Below, one piece after another: positions 34,058 through 42,752 of a stretch of 64,000 bases of DNA. Source of the DNA: Bog-159 sp963785255 (GTDB lineage: Bacteria > Acidobacteriota > Terriglobia > Bryobacterales > Bryobacteraceae); contig CAWAUR010000003.1 in NCBI GenBank assembly GCA_963785255.1, forward strand, positions 310,001 to 374,000, given 5' to 3'. The notes under the pieces are model-generated. The model searched no databases. It was not told the origin of the DNA and worked only from the letters and a program-made list of their open reading frames with translations. The translations under genes were made by a program, and so were the position numbers. How positions within the stretch are numbered: position 1 is the first letter of the stretch; each line of letters opens with the position of its first letter.

Positions 34058-34969
34058 ATGCGTAAAGCGATTGTCACCGTATTGTTGTTGGCTCCCGGCC
34101 AAGCCTGGTGCTGGGGCGACGAAGGCCATCAAGCCGTGGCGCGTATTGCCGCCGCGCATCTATCCGAACGCGCGCGCCAGGCTGTGCTCGCTCTTCTGCG
34201 GCAGGACGCCGCTTTTGCCGCTGCGCCGGACGCCCCCGATCCGCTGGCCGATGCCATGGCGCGCGCCGCCATCTGGCCCGATCACGTGCCCGGCGGCAAG
34301 GGCGCCACCGCCCCCTGGCACTACATCGATATCGGATTGTTCGAAGGCCCCTCCGCCGCCCACATCGCAGAACGCTGCCCGCAAGGAAATTGTATCGTCG
34401 CCAAGATGAACCAATACCTGGTGAATTTGAAGCAGCATCGCGCCGACGGAACGTGGTCCGAAGTGAAGGAACTGTCGTTCCTGATCCATTTCGCGGGCGA
34501 CATTCATCAGCCGCTGCATTGCGTCAGCAATGCGGACGCCGGCGGCAATTGCGTGAACGTGGTGGGATTCGAGCCCATGCACAATCTGCACGCCGTCTGG
34601 GACATCACGCTGGTGAACAAATTGATCGCGCAGGACGGCGCCGGCATGCTCGCCGCGATGGAGTCCCGCTTCCGCGGCAAGTTGCGCCGCTGGCAGGATT
34701 ACGGCAGTATAGACAACATCGCCGCCGAATCCTGGAGCCTGGCCAAATCGCAGGTTTATGGAAAGGCGCGCCCGCGTCTCCCGGTAATCGGCGAGTTCAT
34801 CGAGGTGCAGCCGCGCAACTGCGCGACCGAAGCGCCCGCCGCTGTCCGCGACGTCCAGGTGAATGGTCCGCGCTCCTACGGTCCCGGCTCCGTGGATGTA
34901 GCGCGGATGCAGTTGTACAAAGGCGGCGTTCGACTGGCCGCCATGCTGAACCAGATTTACGCCGACTGA
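34058..34969 (+). CDS. S1/P1-family zinc nuclease
   Basis: 303 residues: an 18-residue signal peptide ending at Cys18, then WGDEGHQAVARIA, where the mature N-terminal Trp and the following His are zinc ligands in this family. The remaining ligand blocks are present: IWPDHV, WHYIDIG, LIHFAGDIHQPLHC and NLHAVWD. S1/P1 enzymes bind three Zn2+ and degrade single-stranded DNA and RNA, releasing 5'-nucleotides. It is secreted to periplasm or outside and probably scavenges nucleic acid. The ATG at 34058 was chosen for the signal peptide; an upstream open frame belongs to the MIOX antisense. Confidence 0.92.
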   Translation: MRKAIVTVLLLAPGQAWCWGDEGHQAVARIAAAHLSERARQAVLALLRQDAAFAAAPDAPDPLADAMARAAIWPDHVPGGKGATAPWHYIDIGLFEGPSAAHIAERCPQGNCIVAKMNQYLVNLKQHRADGTWSEVKELSFLIHFAGDIHQPLHCVSNADAGGNCVNVVGFEPMHNLHAVWDITLVNKLIAQDGAGMLAAMESRFRGKLRRWQDYGSIDNIAAESWSLAKSQVYGKARPRLPVIGEFIEVQPRNCATEAPAAVRDVQVNGPRSYGPGSVDVARMQLYKGGVRLAAMLNQIYAD

Positions 34970-34978
34970 CCGGCGATT

Positions 34979-35419
34979 TCAGTTAGCGGACGGTCCTGGC
35001 CTGCCCTCCGCGCCTGCGTCCCGATCGTGGTGCCCGCCCCGCCGTGGACCCGGCAGCGCCGTCGGCTTCCCATCCACCCGCCGATGCTGCGCCGCGCCCT
35101 CCACCGTGTCCGCGTTCTCCGCGAACACCCCCTCCCCCCATTCGTAAAAGAACAGCCGATCGCCGATCCGATGGAACAGATTCCTCACGTCGCCCGCAAG
35201 GCCTCCCTGTTCACGCACGGACATCGCGGCATCCAGCAGTGGGCGATCAGCCAAGGCGCTCAAGAATCCGATGGCATCGAATAAGTTAGATTTGCCTACG
35301 CCATTCGCCCCCGCGATGCACGTGAACGGCCCGAATCGCACATCGACATCGACGAGGTTCTTAAATCCCGATACTTTCAGGCGTGTTAACAATCGGAGGA
35401 CTTCAATCGTACACTCCAC
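34979..35419 (-). pseudogene. truncated AAA/SMC-like ATPase (N-terminal fragment)
   Basis: 146 residues. The first 90 match the N-terminus of RecF/SMC-like 'AAA family ATPase' proteins: LTRLKVSGFKNLVDVDVRFGPFTCIAGANGVGKSN contains the Walker A loop. Full-length relatives are several hundred residues long, with Walker B and signature motifs that are missing here. The last 55 residues are Gly/Arg/Asp-rich and look like out-of-frame or unrelated sequence. It is probably the remnant of a deleted gene between the nuclease and GH127. Confidence 0.6.
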
Positions 35420-35456
35420 CGTTATACCATTGCGCAGCGCTGTAGAGCATGTCGCA

Positions 35457-37226
35457 CTATGCGCTTACTTGCCAGTAGGTTTGATAGACTTCGTCGCGGA
35501 TAGCGCCGAACGGCCGCAACGGCAGGTTGCCTGTTGTGGGCCGTGCTAACTCCTGGCGCGAGATCTTAGGCTGAGTTTCCGAAAGTGCGAACATGACTTG
35601 TGGCCCACGCAAAAGGGCCACTTGATTGGGTGTCTGGGCGTCGACAGGTTCATAGCGCAAAGCCTGGTCGATCTCCATGTCGATCCTATCGCCGGTCTTC
35701 CATGTGCGCCGAATGGGAAAGAAACCGGACGTCAAGTCACCGGCAGCGCGCCGGCCATTCACTGCGACGGTTGTATTCTTTCCGGCCCACGCGGGGATGC
35801 GGACAAAGACCGTAAATTCGCAGGAAGGCTGGGCGGTTAGAGTAAGAGTCACGCCGTCTGCCGCGGGATAGTCAGTGGTTTGCAATAGCGCGCAGCGCGC
35901 TGCGCCTTGTCTCCAGGTTACCCGGGACGGCACATAGAAGTTGACATAGATGCCATCCGGTCCGCGAAGGTAGGAACTGATTCCATAATCCGCTGTAAGT
36001 TGCGGAAAAGTACCGGAGCAGCAAGGCCAATGATCGTCTTTGTCCCAGCGATAGGTGGCGTCCGGGATGACGCGAATATAACTCTTGCAGGCGGAAGCAT
36101 GGTAGTCGGAATAATAGAACGTGGAACCGTCTTCGAGGATTGGCAGGATACCCAGAGCCACGTTGTAAAGCACCCGCTCCATGCTATCGCCGTAGCGCGA
36201 TTCGCGCGTGAGCGCCAGCAGATAGCGCATCACTTTGAAATGGGCGTACGCGCCACAGCCGGATTCGAAATGGCGGTGAGTGCTTGCCAGACTCGCGCCC
36301 AGCTCGCCCTTGCCGGGCTCCACGAACGCCTCATTGGGACCCCAGCCGCCGGTGGCGTAGCTCTGGTCCTTCAAAATCATGTCAACGGCATTGCGGACTG
36401 CTCGGAAATACTTCGCGTCGCCCAGCTTCAGATAACCTTGGATCCCCGAACCTAGCGCATTGACGTGACTATAGGCGTGTAATCCGGGAAGCACATTCCG
36501 CCCTTCAGCTAGTGGATCGAAGAAACCTTTGTCTAAGAGATAGCGTTTGCCCAAGTCGAAATACTTGCGGTCGCCGGTTCGATCATAAGCCAGGAACAGG
36601 TTTTCGGCGAAAGTGTATGTTTCATCCCAGGTGTAGGTCTCATCCTTGTGGGGACGCTGATGCATCTCCTCGGAAGTCATGGCGCGGTCTGCCATGTGCG
36701 GCAAGGCGGCGCGCGTGGTCTGCGCCAATACATCGATGGCGGTTTTGTCGCCGGCGCAGGAGTAGGCGTCGATCAGCCCGCAGACGAGCTTGTCGTAGGT
36801 GTAACCCGGATACCGCAGGCCGGCGAAGAACTTACCCGAGGGATCCATTGTCTGGGAGAGCCCCTGCACCAGCCGCTTCACCTTGGCGCGCGCCGCTTCG
36901 GAATCTGCCACGCGGGAGGCACGCGCCAGGCCGGAGACGTACTGACCGAAGTGCGCGCCGGGGCAGAAATCGTCGTACCATCCTCCCATGTCAGGACCGG
37001 GAGCGGGCAGACCTACACGCTGCCGGTAGATCTTCAGCATGCGGTCTTCGTTCAGGCGAAGGAAGAAATTGAGATTGGTATTGAACTGGCGGCGAAGAGG
37101 GCTTTCCAGAAGTTCAACCTGCGAATAATCGAAGGTCGAAAGGGGCGCGGGACTTCCCGCGGCGGCCAAGGCCGGCGATGCGGCAGCGAGTATAAGCAGG
37201 TCTCGGCGGGTAAGCACAGCGTCCAA
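35457..37226 (-). CDS. GH127-type beta-L-arabinofuranosidase-like glycoside hydrolase
   Basis: 589 residues. A Tat-like signal (TRRDLLILAAASPALAAAG) suggests export; the TTG at 37226 is the longest start and a GTG at 37217 is equally possible. The (alpha/alpha)6 barrel region runs from about 30 to 420 with GYTYDKLVCGLIDAY, FESCGAYAH-like FESGCGAYAHFKV and the PCCSGTFPQ motif. In GH127, paired Cys and a Glu hold a zinc ion next to the nucleophile Cys; PCCSGT fits. A beta-rich C-terminal part follows. Likely role: trimming arabinose from plant polymers. The exact specificity is not readable. Confidence 0.85.
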   Translation of the reverse strand: MDAVLTRRDLLILAAASPALAAAGSPAPLSTFDYSQVELLESPLRRQFNTNLNFFLRLNEDRMLKIYRQRVGLPAPGPDMGGWYDDFCPGAHFGQYVSGLARASRVADSEAARAKVKRLVQGLSQTMDPSGKFFAGLRYPGYTYDKLVCGLIDAYSCAGDKTAIDVLAQTTRAALPHMADRAMTSEEMHQRPHKDETYTWDETYTFAENLFLAYDRTGDRKYFDLGKRYLLDKGFFDPLAEGRNVLPGLHAYSHVNALGSGIQGYLKLGDAKYFRAVRNAVDMILKDQSYATGGWGPNEAFVEPGKGELGASLASTHRHFESGCGAYAHFKVMRYLLALTRESRYGDSMERVLYNVALGILPILEDGSTFYYSDYHASACKSYIRVIPDATYRWDKDDHWPCCSGTFPQLTADYGISSYLRGPDGIYVNFYVPSRVTWRQGAARCALLQTTDYPAADGVTLTLTAQPSCEFTVFVRIPAWAGKNTTVAVNGRRAAGDLTSGFFPIRRTWKTGDRIDMEIDQALRYEPVDAQTPNQVALLRGPQVMFALSETQPKISRQELARPTTGNLPLRPFGAIRDEVYQTYWQVSA

Positions 37227-37251
37227 TAACGTACCATATACCGGGCACTGG

Positions 37252-37337
37252 GGAAACCGCTCCCTGACGGTCGCGGCTCTGTATATCGTGCGAAATCGAC
37301 GCGGCTGTTACTGAGCCGCGACCGTTAGGGAGCGGAC
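37252..37337. repeat. family C inverted pair upstream of GH127
   Basis: Left arm GGAAACCGCTCCCTGACGGT, right arm ending GAGCCGCGACCGTTAGGGAG. The loop (ATATCGTG...ATCGACGCGGCTGTTA) closely matches the loop of the copy at 26056-26144, so the whole 86-bp unit, not only the arms, is copied. Confidence 0.8.
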
Positions 37338-37341
37338 CCGG

Positions 37342-37896
37342 CTAGCTTTCCACCCGCAAGTTATCGGTCACGGAAAAGACGTTCGGCACGCTGTTAGCCC
37401 GCGTATAACAAAGCTGCTTATCCATCTGATTGGCGACAATGCCTTCCAGTGTCACATGCCCATTTTCGACGATGATATGTATCGAAGGCACGGCGCGAAA
37501 GCCGTACCGGGTGGATAGCACCGGATCGCCATAAATCGCCCGATACACCGCGCGGCGGATCTGCTCGTCCATCGGCGATGGCGGCAACACTTTGATTTCG
37601 TTGATCACCTGCGTGACGCCCTCAATGCGCTTCACGGCACTTTCGGCATCCGGCTTCAATACGGGCCGAACCACCGCGCCCAGCAGGGTAACTGTGGTGC
37701 CTTGCACATTGAATGCAAGGTCATCGAAAACGCCATAGTAGGGCAACATGATCAGCGCGTGGCGCACCTCGCGCGCGATCCGGGTTTCGTCAGGGGTGCC
37801 GGCCACGAACGCATCGTTGTGGTCTTTCTTGGCGGCCAATCCCCACCCAGCGATCAGGAGTCCCGCCGTCACCAAGCCGTATGTCCGTCTCCACAT
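37342..37896 (-). CDS. secreted protein with two BON domains
   Basis: 184 residues with an AGGAGG Shine-Dalgarno 5 nt upstream of the ATG and a signal peptide (about 1-21). Two BON domains are visible: about residues 38-104 (TRIAREVRHALIML...VTLLGAVVRPVLK...IEGVTQVINEIKVLP) and about 110-182 (DEQIRRAVYRAIYG...VTLEGIVANQMDK...VFSVTDNLRV). BON domains bind phospholipid membranes or partner proteins and are common in periplasmic stress proteins such as OsmY/DolP. Role unknown. Confidence 0.88.
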   Translation of the reverse strand: MWRRTYGLVTAGLLIAGWGLAAKKDHNDAFVAGTPDETRIAREVRHALIMLPYYGVFDDLAFNVQGTTVTLLGAVVRPVLKPDAESAVKRIEGVTQVINEIKVLPPSPMDEQIRRAVYRAIYGDPVLSTRYGFRAVPSIHIIVENGHVTLEGIVANQMDKQLCYTRANSVPNVFSVTDNLRVES

Positions 37897-37913
37897 ACAT
37901 CCTCCTCAAAAGG

Positions 37914-37940
37914 GCGCCGCAAGCAAAGTGCCTGCCCCAC
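37914..37940. repeat. partial family B repeat upstream of the BON gene
   Basis: GGCGCCGCAAGCAAAGTGCC followed by TGCCCCACAG: the family B second hairpin without a complete first hairpin. Confidence 0.6.
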
Positions 37941-38007
37941 AGACTGACTCACTAACTCAAGTGTAAGTGATCCCAACGCAAGAGGTAAGTAGTGAGTGTG
38001 ACGATTG

Positions 38008-38886
38008 TCACCGAATGGTTGCCAGCCATTCGCGGGCAACCTCGGCGGCGCCCCGGTGCTCGCCATCCACCTTGTGATTCAAATCGCGCATGGTGGCGTC
38101 AGAGATCCGGCCGGACAGTTCGGAAAGCGCCCTCTTCAAACCAGGATGCGCGGCCAGGCTGTCTATGCGTGCCACAACCGCGGCTTGGTAAGGCGGGAAG
38201 TAATGCCGGTCATCCACGAGCACCTTCACGTCCAACGCCGATAGCATGCCATCGGTGGCATTGGCGGCCGCCATATCCACCTGCTTCTGTTCGAGCGCGC
38301 TGTAGAGCAGGCCGAGATCCATGCTTTTGGGCGTCCCCGCCAACGGCAGATGATAGGTTCGGAGCAGCCCCGCCAGGCCATCGGGACGCTGCAGGAATTC
38401 GTATCCCACTCCTAAGGTCCAACCCTGTTTGCGGCGCGCGGCATCGGAGAGAGAGGCGATGCCTCCGGCGCGCGCGTCGTCCCCACGCACCACCATGGCA
38501 AAGGTATTATCGAAGCCCAGCGGATCGAGCCACTCCAGATTCCAGCGTTGGCGATATTCGGTGCGCACGCGCGCAAGCACAGCCGCCGCATCGGACGATG
38601 GCGAAAGCTTGAGCACGGCGGTAAGTGCGGTTCCCGTGTATTCCGGATATAAGTCGATTTCGCCGGTACGCAGCGCTTGCTGAGCCAGCAGGGTGCCGCC
38701 TAAGTCGAGCTTGCGGTCAACCTTCACGCCCAGGCGCCGTTCTACCTGTTGGGCGAGGATCTCACCCAGCACAATCTGTTCTGTGAAGTTCTTGGAACCC
38801 ACCGTCAGCGGGTGGACGCGGGAACAGCCCGGCAGCGCCAGCAGCGCCATGAGTCCGGCCGCGATGCAGGTGGCCTTGACCGCCAT
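38008..38886 (-). CDS. osmoprotectant-type (ProX/OpuCC-like) ABC transporter substrate-binding lipoprotein
   Basis: 292 residues. Signal peptide ending in the lipobox LPGC (Cys21), so a lipoprotein. The opening LTVGSKNFTEQIVLGEILAQQVERRLG and GEIDLYPEYTGTAL are characteristic of quaternary-ammonium/betaine binding proteins (OpuAC/OpuCC/ProX superfamily). The middle segment SMDLGLLYSALEQKQVDMAAANATDGML is also conserved. No permease or ATPase gene is adjacent, which is unusual. It lies 7 nt after the stop of the LolA-like/TlpA gene and may be co-transcribed with it. Confidence 0.88.
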   Translation of the reverse strand: MAVKATCIAAGLMALLALPGCSRVHPLTVGSKNFTEQIVLGEILAQQVERRLGVKVDRKLDLGGTLLAQQALRTGEIDLYPEYTGTALTAVLKLSPSSDAAAVLARVRTEYRQRWNLEWLDPLGFDNTFAMVVRGDDARAGGIASLSDAARRKQGWTLGVGYEFLQRPDGLAGLLRTYHLPLAGTPKSMDLGLLYSALEQKQVDMAAANATDGMLSALDVKVLVDDRHYFPPYQAAVVARIDSLAAHPGLKRALSELSGRISDATMRDLNHKVDGEHRGAAEVAREWLATIR

Positions 38887-38893
38887 GCGATCT

Positions 38894-40078
38894 CTATTTC
38901 TGCTCCAGCGCCGCGCGGATGGCTTTGCGCAGGGTGGACTCGCTCTGAGTGCCCAGAAATTGCGCGCGCACCACCGAGTCCCGGCCGATCACCATGAGCG
39001 CGGGTATGGCGTGGATGCCGTAAAGACGGTGCACCTGGCTATGCTCATCGAGCAAGATGGGCATCTCATATCGATTTCCCATCGCGAATTTCTTCACAAT
39101 TCCGGGAGCCTCGTCGTTGACGCCGTAGAAGCGCACCGCGCCCGCAAACTCAGAGCGCAGCTTCTCGATAGTGGGCAGTTCGGCGCGGCACGGCCCGCAC
39201 CAGGTCGCCCAGAAATCGAGCACCACCACGTTTCCTTGCAAGCTCCGCAGCCCAACAGTATCTCCGTCGAGCGTTTTGAGTGTGAAATCCGCGGCCCGCT
39301 CACCGGTCAGCATGACCAGACGTTCGCCCGGGAGGACCAGTGACTCGACCTCGGTCCACTTAGGGTCTGGCTCGAAGTGAAACAAGCTATCGCTTACTTC
39401 CTCGTTCAACTCCACGAGCTTCGCTTTCATGGCGGCTTCAATCTTCCCATCGGTCGCCGACGCTTTTACCTTGTACTCGAGGACCACGAACCTTTGCTGG
39501 TCCACCAGTAGCTCGAATTCCGTTTCGCGCGAATGCGCACGAATCAGATAACCGCGTACCTTCTCGTGGCCCAGCTTGAAATCGGGTTGCTTCACGATTT
39601 CCGCATCCTGCGCGTCTTTGGCCAGCGCCAGCGGCCGGTATAGCATGATGCTTTCCATGGCATGATGCAAATCTCCGGCCGGAGGACCGCCGCTTTGTTC
39701 CTCGTCGCCGCGCTCGCCGGTGATTGCGGATGCCGTTAGCCTGCACCACTGTTTCTTCGAATCCACGGCCTTCCAGATGGTGCTGCCATCGCTCAGTGAA
39801 AGCATTTGCTCGTGGAGTTGCTTGAGACGGACGAAGTATTTATGGTTCGATTTAGCGGCGATTTCGCACTCCGAAGACGAGGTCGCGGAGCGGCTTCCCA
39901 GGTATCTGGTTTCGTCCCTCTCGAAAATCATGTGCACGGCCGTAAAGCTGTTGTAAGTCGATACGACTTTATCCAGCACCTGCCGGGCAGTCAGATCTTG
40001 CGCGCGGCTGGATGCCGCCAGCAAGCAGACGAAGATGAGGTTGCGCGTGATGATTCGCACATCTGTATTATTGCTCAA
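38894..40078 (-). CDS. periplasmic LolA-like/DUF2092-type domain fused to a TlpA-type thioredoxin
   Basis: 394 residues if the TTG at 40078 is used; a GTG at 40060 gives a better signal peptide (MRIITRNLIFVCLLAASSRAQ). Residues about 30-250 have the outer-membrane lipoprotein carrier-like pattern (ARQVLDKVVSTYNSFTAVHMIFERDE, then a series of strands). Residues about 265-394 are a TlpA/ResA-type thioredoxin with WCGPC (ATWCGPCRAEL) and the cis-Pro near IHAIPALMVI. The thioredoxin part probably reduces or isomerises exported proteins; coupling to a lipid-binding-like domain is uncommon. Confidence 0.82.
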   Translation of the reverse strand: MSNNTDVRIITRNLIFVCLLAASSRAQDLTARQVLDKVVSTYNSFTAVHMIFERDETRYLGSRSATSSSECEIAAKSNHKYFVRLKQLHEQMLSLSDGSTIWKAVDSKKQWCRLTASAITGERGDEEQSGGPPAGDLHHAMESIMLYRPLALAKDAQDAEIVKQPDFKLGHEKVRGYLIRAHSRETEFELLVDQQRFVVLEYKVKASATDGKIEAAMKAKLVELNEEVSDSLFHFEPDPKWTEVESLVLPGERLVMLTGERAADFTLKTLDGDTVGLRSLQGNVVVLDFWATWCGPCRAELPTIEKLRSEFAGAVRFYGVNDEAPGIVKKFAMGNRYEMPILLDEHSQVHRLYGIHAIPALMVIGRDSVVRAQFLGTQSESTLRKAIRAALEQK

Positions 40079-40080
40079 AA

Positions 40081-40123
40081 GGCGGCCTGATGGGCCGCCT
40101 GAAGCAAGCGTGCCTGCCCCACA
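40081..40123. repeat. family B palindromic repeat
   Basis: GGCGGCCTGATGGGCCGCC hairpin followed by TGAAGCAAGCGTGCCTGCCCC. It separates the thioredoxin gene from the downstream YXWGXW gene's stop codon. Confidence 0.75.
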
Positions 40124-40124
40124 A

Positions 40125-40421
40125 TTAGCGCCAATAGCCGCGCGCGAAGCGATAACGGCGGCCCGCCCGGACCCATGCGCCGGGAACCCACGCGGCGCCC
40201 GGTCTCGGCGGACGGCGCCATGCGCCCGGCACCCAGGCCCAGTTACCGCCTCGCCAACCCCAGTAACCGTCGGTCCACACGAAGCGCGGGCCGGGCGCCA
40301 CGCCTACAACGCCATAACGCGGCGGAGGCGGAGGGCCAACCACATATACGCCGCCACCGCACGCGCCCAAAGCCAGCATCGCCGGAGCGGCCAAAAACAT
40401 CAACTTGAGCTTTCGGTTCAT
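40125..40421 (-). CDS. small lipoprotein with YXWGXW-type repeats
   Basis: 98 residues from the ATG at 40421; an ATG at 40433 adds MRFK. The signal peptide ends in LGAC, a lipobox. The mature part has a Pro-rich stretch, then Trp/Tyr-rich repeats (GYWGWRGGNWAWVPGAW, AAWVPGAW) typical of the short 'YXWGXW repeat-containing' proteins. These are common in proteobacterial and acidobacterial genomes; function unknown, likely at the cell surface. Confidence 0.7.
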   Translation of the reverse strand: MNRKLKLMFLAAPAMLALGACGGGVYVVGPPPPPRYGVVGVAPGPRFVWTDGYWGWRGGNWAWVPGAWRRPPRPGAAWVPGAWVRAGRRYRFARGYWR

Positions 40422-40567
40422 TTTGAAACGCATCCTCTGCTCTTTCAAACGCACAAAGGGCGGGGTGGGTTGCGGTGGGGTACGAAACTGAATGGTATTT
40501 AATGTGTCATCGTCCGGTTGCACACGACGCTGCCACAGCGGATAATAGCCGGATCACGGAGGTACTT

Positions 40568-41146
40568 ATGACCAAGCGCGTGTTACTCGCCGGATTGCTG
40601 GGCGGCATCGCCATGTACGTCTGGACGGCCATCGCTCACATGATCTTGCCTTTGGGCGAAGCGGGCATACAAGAGATTCCCAATGAGCAGGCGGTATTGG
40701 CGGTCATGCGATCGTCACTTGGGCGTACCGCGGGACTGTATCTGTTTCCCGGTATGGGCCTGGGACCGGATGCCACCAGGCAACAGAAACAGGCAGCCAT
40801 GAATCAATACGCACAGAAACTGGCCACCAATCCATCGGGGATTCTAATGTATAATCCGCCCGGCGCGCAAGCGTTGGCTCCCAGGCAGTTCATCGCCGAA
40901 TTCGTGAAGGAGCTGATCGAGTCTCTGCTGGCGGTGTTCCTGCTGGCGCGGACCCGCTTGGCGAGCTATGGCTCACGCTTGGGATTCATCGTGGTGCTGG
41001 GAATTGTGGCGTCCATCGGCACTAACATCTCCTATTGGAACTGGTATGGCTTTCCGCTTGCATATACCGCCGCGTATGTGGCGACGGAACTCGTCGGATT
41101 CGCATGTGTCGGACTTATCGCCGCGGGTATGGTGAGGACAGATTGA
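40568..41146 (+). CDS. multi-spanning membrane protein of unknown function
   Basis: 192 residues from the ATG at 40568, with GGAGG 6 nt upstream; the longer open frame from 40475 has no support. Hydrophobic segments are near residues 5-24 (VLLAGLLGGIAMYVWTAIAHMI), 113-128, 138-156 and 167-187. The gene ends TTGA, overlapping the TTG start of the phosphoesterase gene, so the two are a translationally coupled pair. I do not recognise the family. Confidence 0.7.
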   Translation: MTKRVLLAGLLGGIAMYVWTAIAHMILPLGEAGIQEIPNEQAVLAVMRSSLGRTAGLYLFPGMGLGPDATRQQKQAAMNQYAQKLATNPSGILMYNPPGAQALAPRQFIAEFVKELIESLLAVFLLARTRLASYGSRLGFIVVLGIVASIGTNISYWNWYGFPLAYTAAYVATELVGFACVGLIAAGMVRTD

Positions 41147-42609
41147 GAAAGCATGGGATTCTCGGCATAGTGATCGCGGTCACGTGTGCCGCCGCCGCCC
41201 TGTTACTGTTGTTCGGCCGCGGCTACGGCTTGAGCCCGGGAGACAGCGCGCAGGTGACCGGCATCCACAAGATTAAACACGTAATCACGATCATGCAGGA
41301 AAATCGTTCGTTCGATAGTTACTTCGGAACCTTCCCGGGCGCGGACGGAATCCCCATGCGCAATGGCGAACCGGCCGTATGTGTGAACGACCCCGCTACC
41401 GGTCAGTGTGTCAAGCCGTATCACGATGCCAACGATCAGAGCGGCGGCGGTCCGCACGCCGGAGCCGCGGCGAAGGCGGATGTGGATGGCGGCAAGATGG
41501 ATGGCTTCATCGCAGTGGCCGAGCGGAGGCAACGGGGGTGTCTGGACCCCGACAATCCGGCCTGCACGAACGGCGCGCGGCTCGACGTGATGGGTTACCA
41601 CGATGGCCACGACATACCCAACTACTGGGAATATGCGCGGGAATTTGTATTGCAAGATCGCATGTTCGAGCCAAACGCCTCCTGGAGCCTGCCGGAGCAT
41701 CTTTTCCAAATCTCGGAATGGTCGGCTTTCTGTTCGCAGCACGACCCTCTCAGTTGCAAAAATGCGCTGGACCTTCCGGGTTTCCCTCCGGACTTTCGGC
41801 GGAGGAACCAGGGAAATCGTACGGCGCCCATCTATGCATGGACCGATCTGACTTACTTACTTCATAAGAAGGGCATTAGTTGGGGTTACTATATCGTCGC
41901 CGGTACCGAGCCTGACTGCGAGGACGGCGATCAGGTGGGATGTCTGCCCGTCATGCAAAATGAGAAAACACCCGGCATCTGGAATCCGCTGCCGTACTTC
42001 GACACGGTCAAGAGCGATGGCGAGCTTGGTAACATCCAATCGGTTCAAGTGTTCCTGGAGCGGGCGCGAAAGGGCACGTTGCCCGCGGTGTCGTGGATCG
42101 TGCCCTCGGGCGATGTGAGCGAGCATCCTCCCTCGTTAGTGAGCCGGGGTCAGTCGTTTGTGACTACCCTGATCAACGCGGTGATGGCTGGACCCAACTG
42201 GAAAGACTGCGCGATATTTCTCGCGTGGGACGACTGGGGCGGCTTTTACGACCATGCCGTTCCCGTAACCGTCGACCAGAACGGATACGGTTTGCGAGTC
42301 CCCGCAATGGTGATCTCGCCTTACGCCAAGCAGCACTTCATCGACCATCAGACGTTGAGTTTCGACGCCTACGTGAAATTCATCGAAGACGATTTCCTGG
42401 ATGGCCAGCGGCTCAATCCAAAGAACGATGGGCGGCCCGATCCGCGGCCCGGCGTGCGGGAGGAAGCTTCTCAACTGGGGGATCTACGGAGCGACTTTGA
42501 TTTTGATCGGCCGGCGCGGAAGCCACTGAGTCTGCCCGAGCATCCTAAGACCGCCTTGATTCCGCCTACGGGAGCAGGCGTGGTTCGCCGGCGGCGGTTG
42601 CGCAGGTGA
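41143..42609 (+). CDS. secreted/membrane-anchored phosphoesterase (phospholipase C/acid phosphatase type)
   Basis: 488 residues from a TTG that overlaps the previous stop codon by 4 nt and has GAGG 6 nt upstream. Residues 5-26 form one hydrophobic segment, probably a signal anchor. The domain begins KIKHVITIMQENRSFDSYFGTFPGADGI, the PF04185 signature, and includes AWDDWGGFYDHAVP and MVISPYAKQHFIDHQTLSFDAYVKFIED, all conserved in phospholipase C and acid phosphatase homologues. It likely releases phosphate from phospholipids or other phosphoesters outside the inner membrane. Confidence 0.88.
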   Translation: MRKHGILGIVIAVTCAAAALLLLFGRGYGLSPGDSAQVTGIHKIKHVITIMQENRSFDSYFGTFPGADGIPMRNGEPAVCVNDPATGQCVKPYHDANDQSGGGPHAGAAAKADVDGGKMDGFIAVAERRQRGCLDPDNPACTNGARLDVMGYHDGHDIPNYWEYAREFVLQDRMFEPNASWSLPEHLFQISEWSAFCSQHDPLSCKNALDLPGFPPDFRRRNQGNRTAPIYAWTDLTYLLHKKGISWGYYIVAGTEPDCEDGDQVGCLPVMQNEKTPGIWNPLPYFDTVKSDGELGNIQSVQVFLERARKGTLPAVSWIVPSGDVSEHPPSLVSRGQSFVTTLINAVMAGPNWKDCAIFLAWDDWGGFYDHAVPVTVDQNGYGLRVPAMVISPYAKQHFIDHQTLSFDAYVKFIEDDFLDGQRLNPKNDGRPDPRPGVREEASQLGDLRSDFDFDRPARKPLSLPEHPKTALIPPTGAGVVRRRRLRR

Positions 42610-42619
42610 TCCGGACAAG

Positions 42620-42714
42620 GGAAACCGCTCCCTGACGGTCGCGGCTCTGTAACAGCTGCGGCTCGGCAACGGTCCGGACCGTTACAGAGCCGCGACCGTC
42701 AGGGAGCGGTTTCC
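42620..42714. repeat. family C repeat with a perfect 34-bp palindrome
   Basis: The left arm (42620-42653, beginning GGAAACCGCTCCC) and right arm (42681-42714, ending GGGAGCGGTTTCC) are exact reverse complements over 34 bp with a 27-nt loop. It lies 11 nt past the phosphoesterase stop codon and could form a strong cruciform or terminator. The loop differs from those at 26056 and 37252. Confidence 0.9.
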
Positions 42715-42752
42715 GCAGTTTCAATGCTGGTATCCTCAAAAGATCCCCGCAA

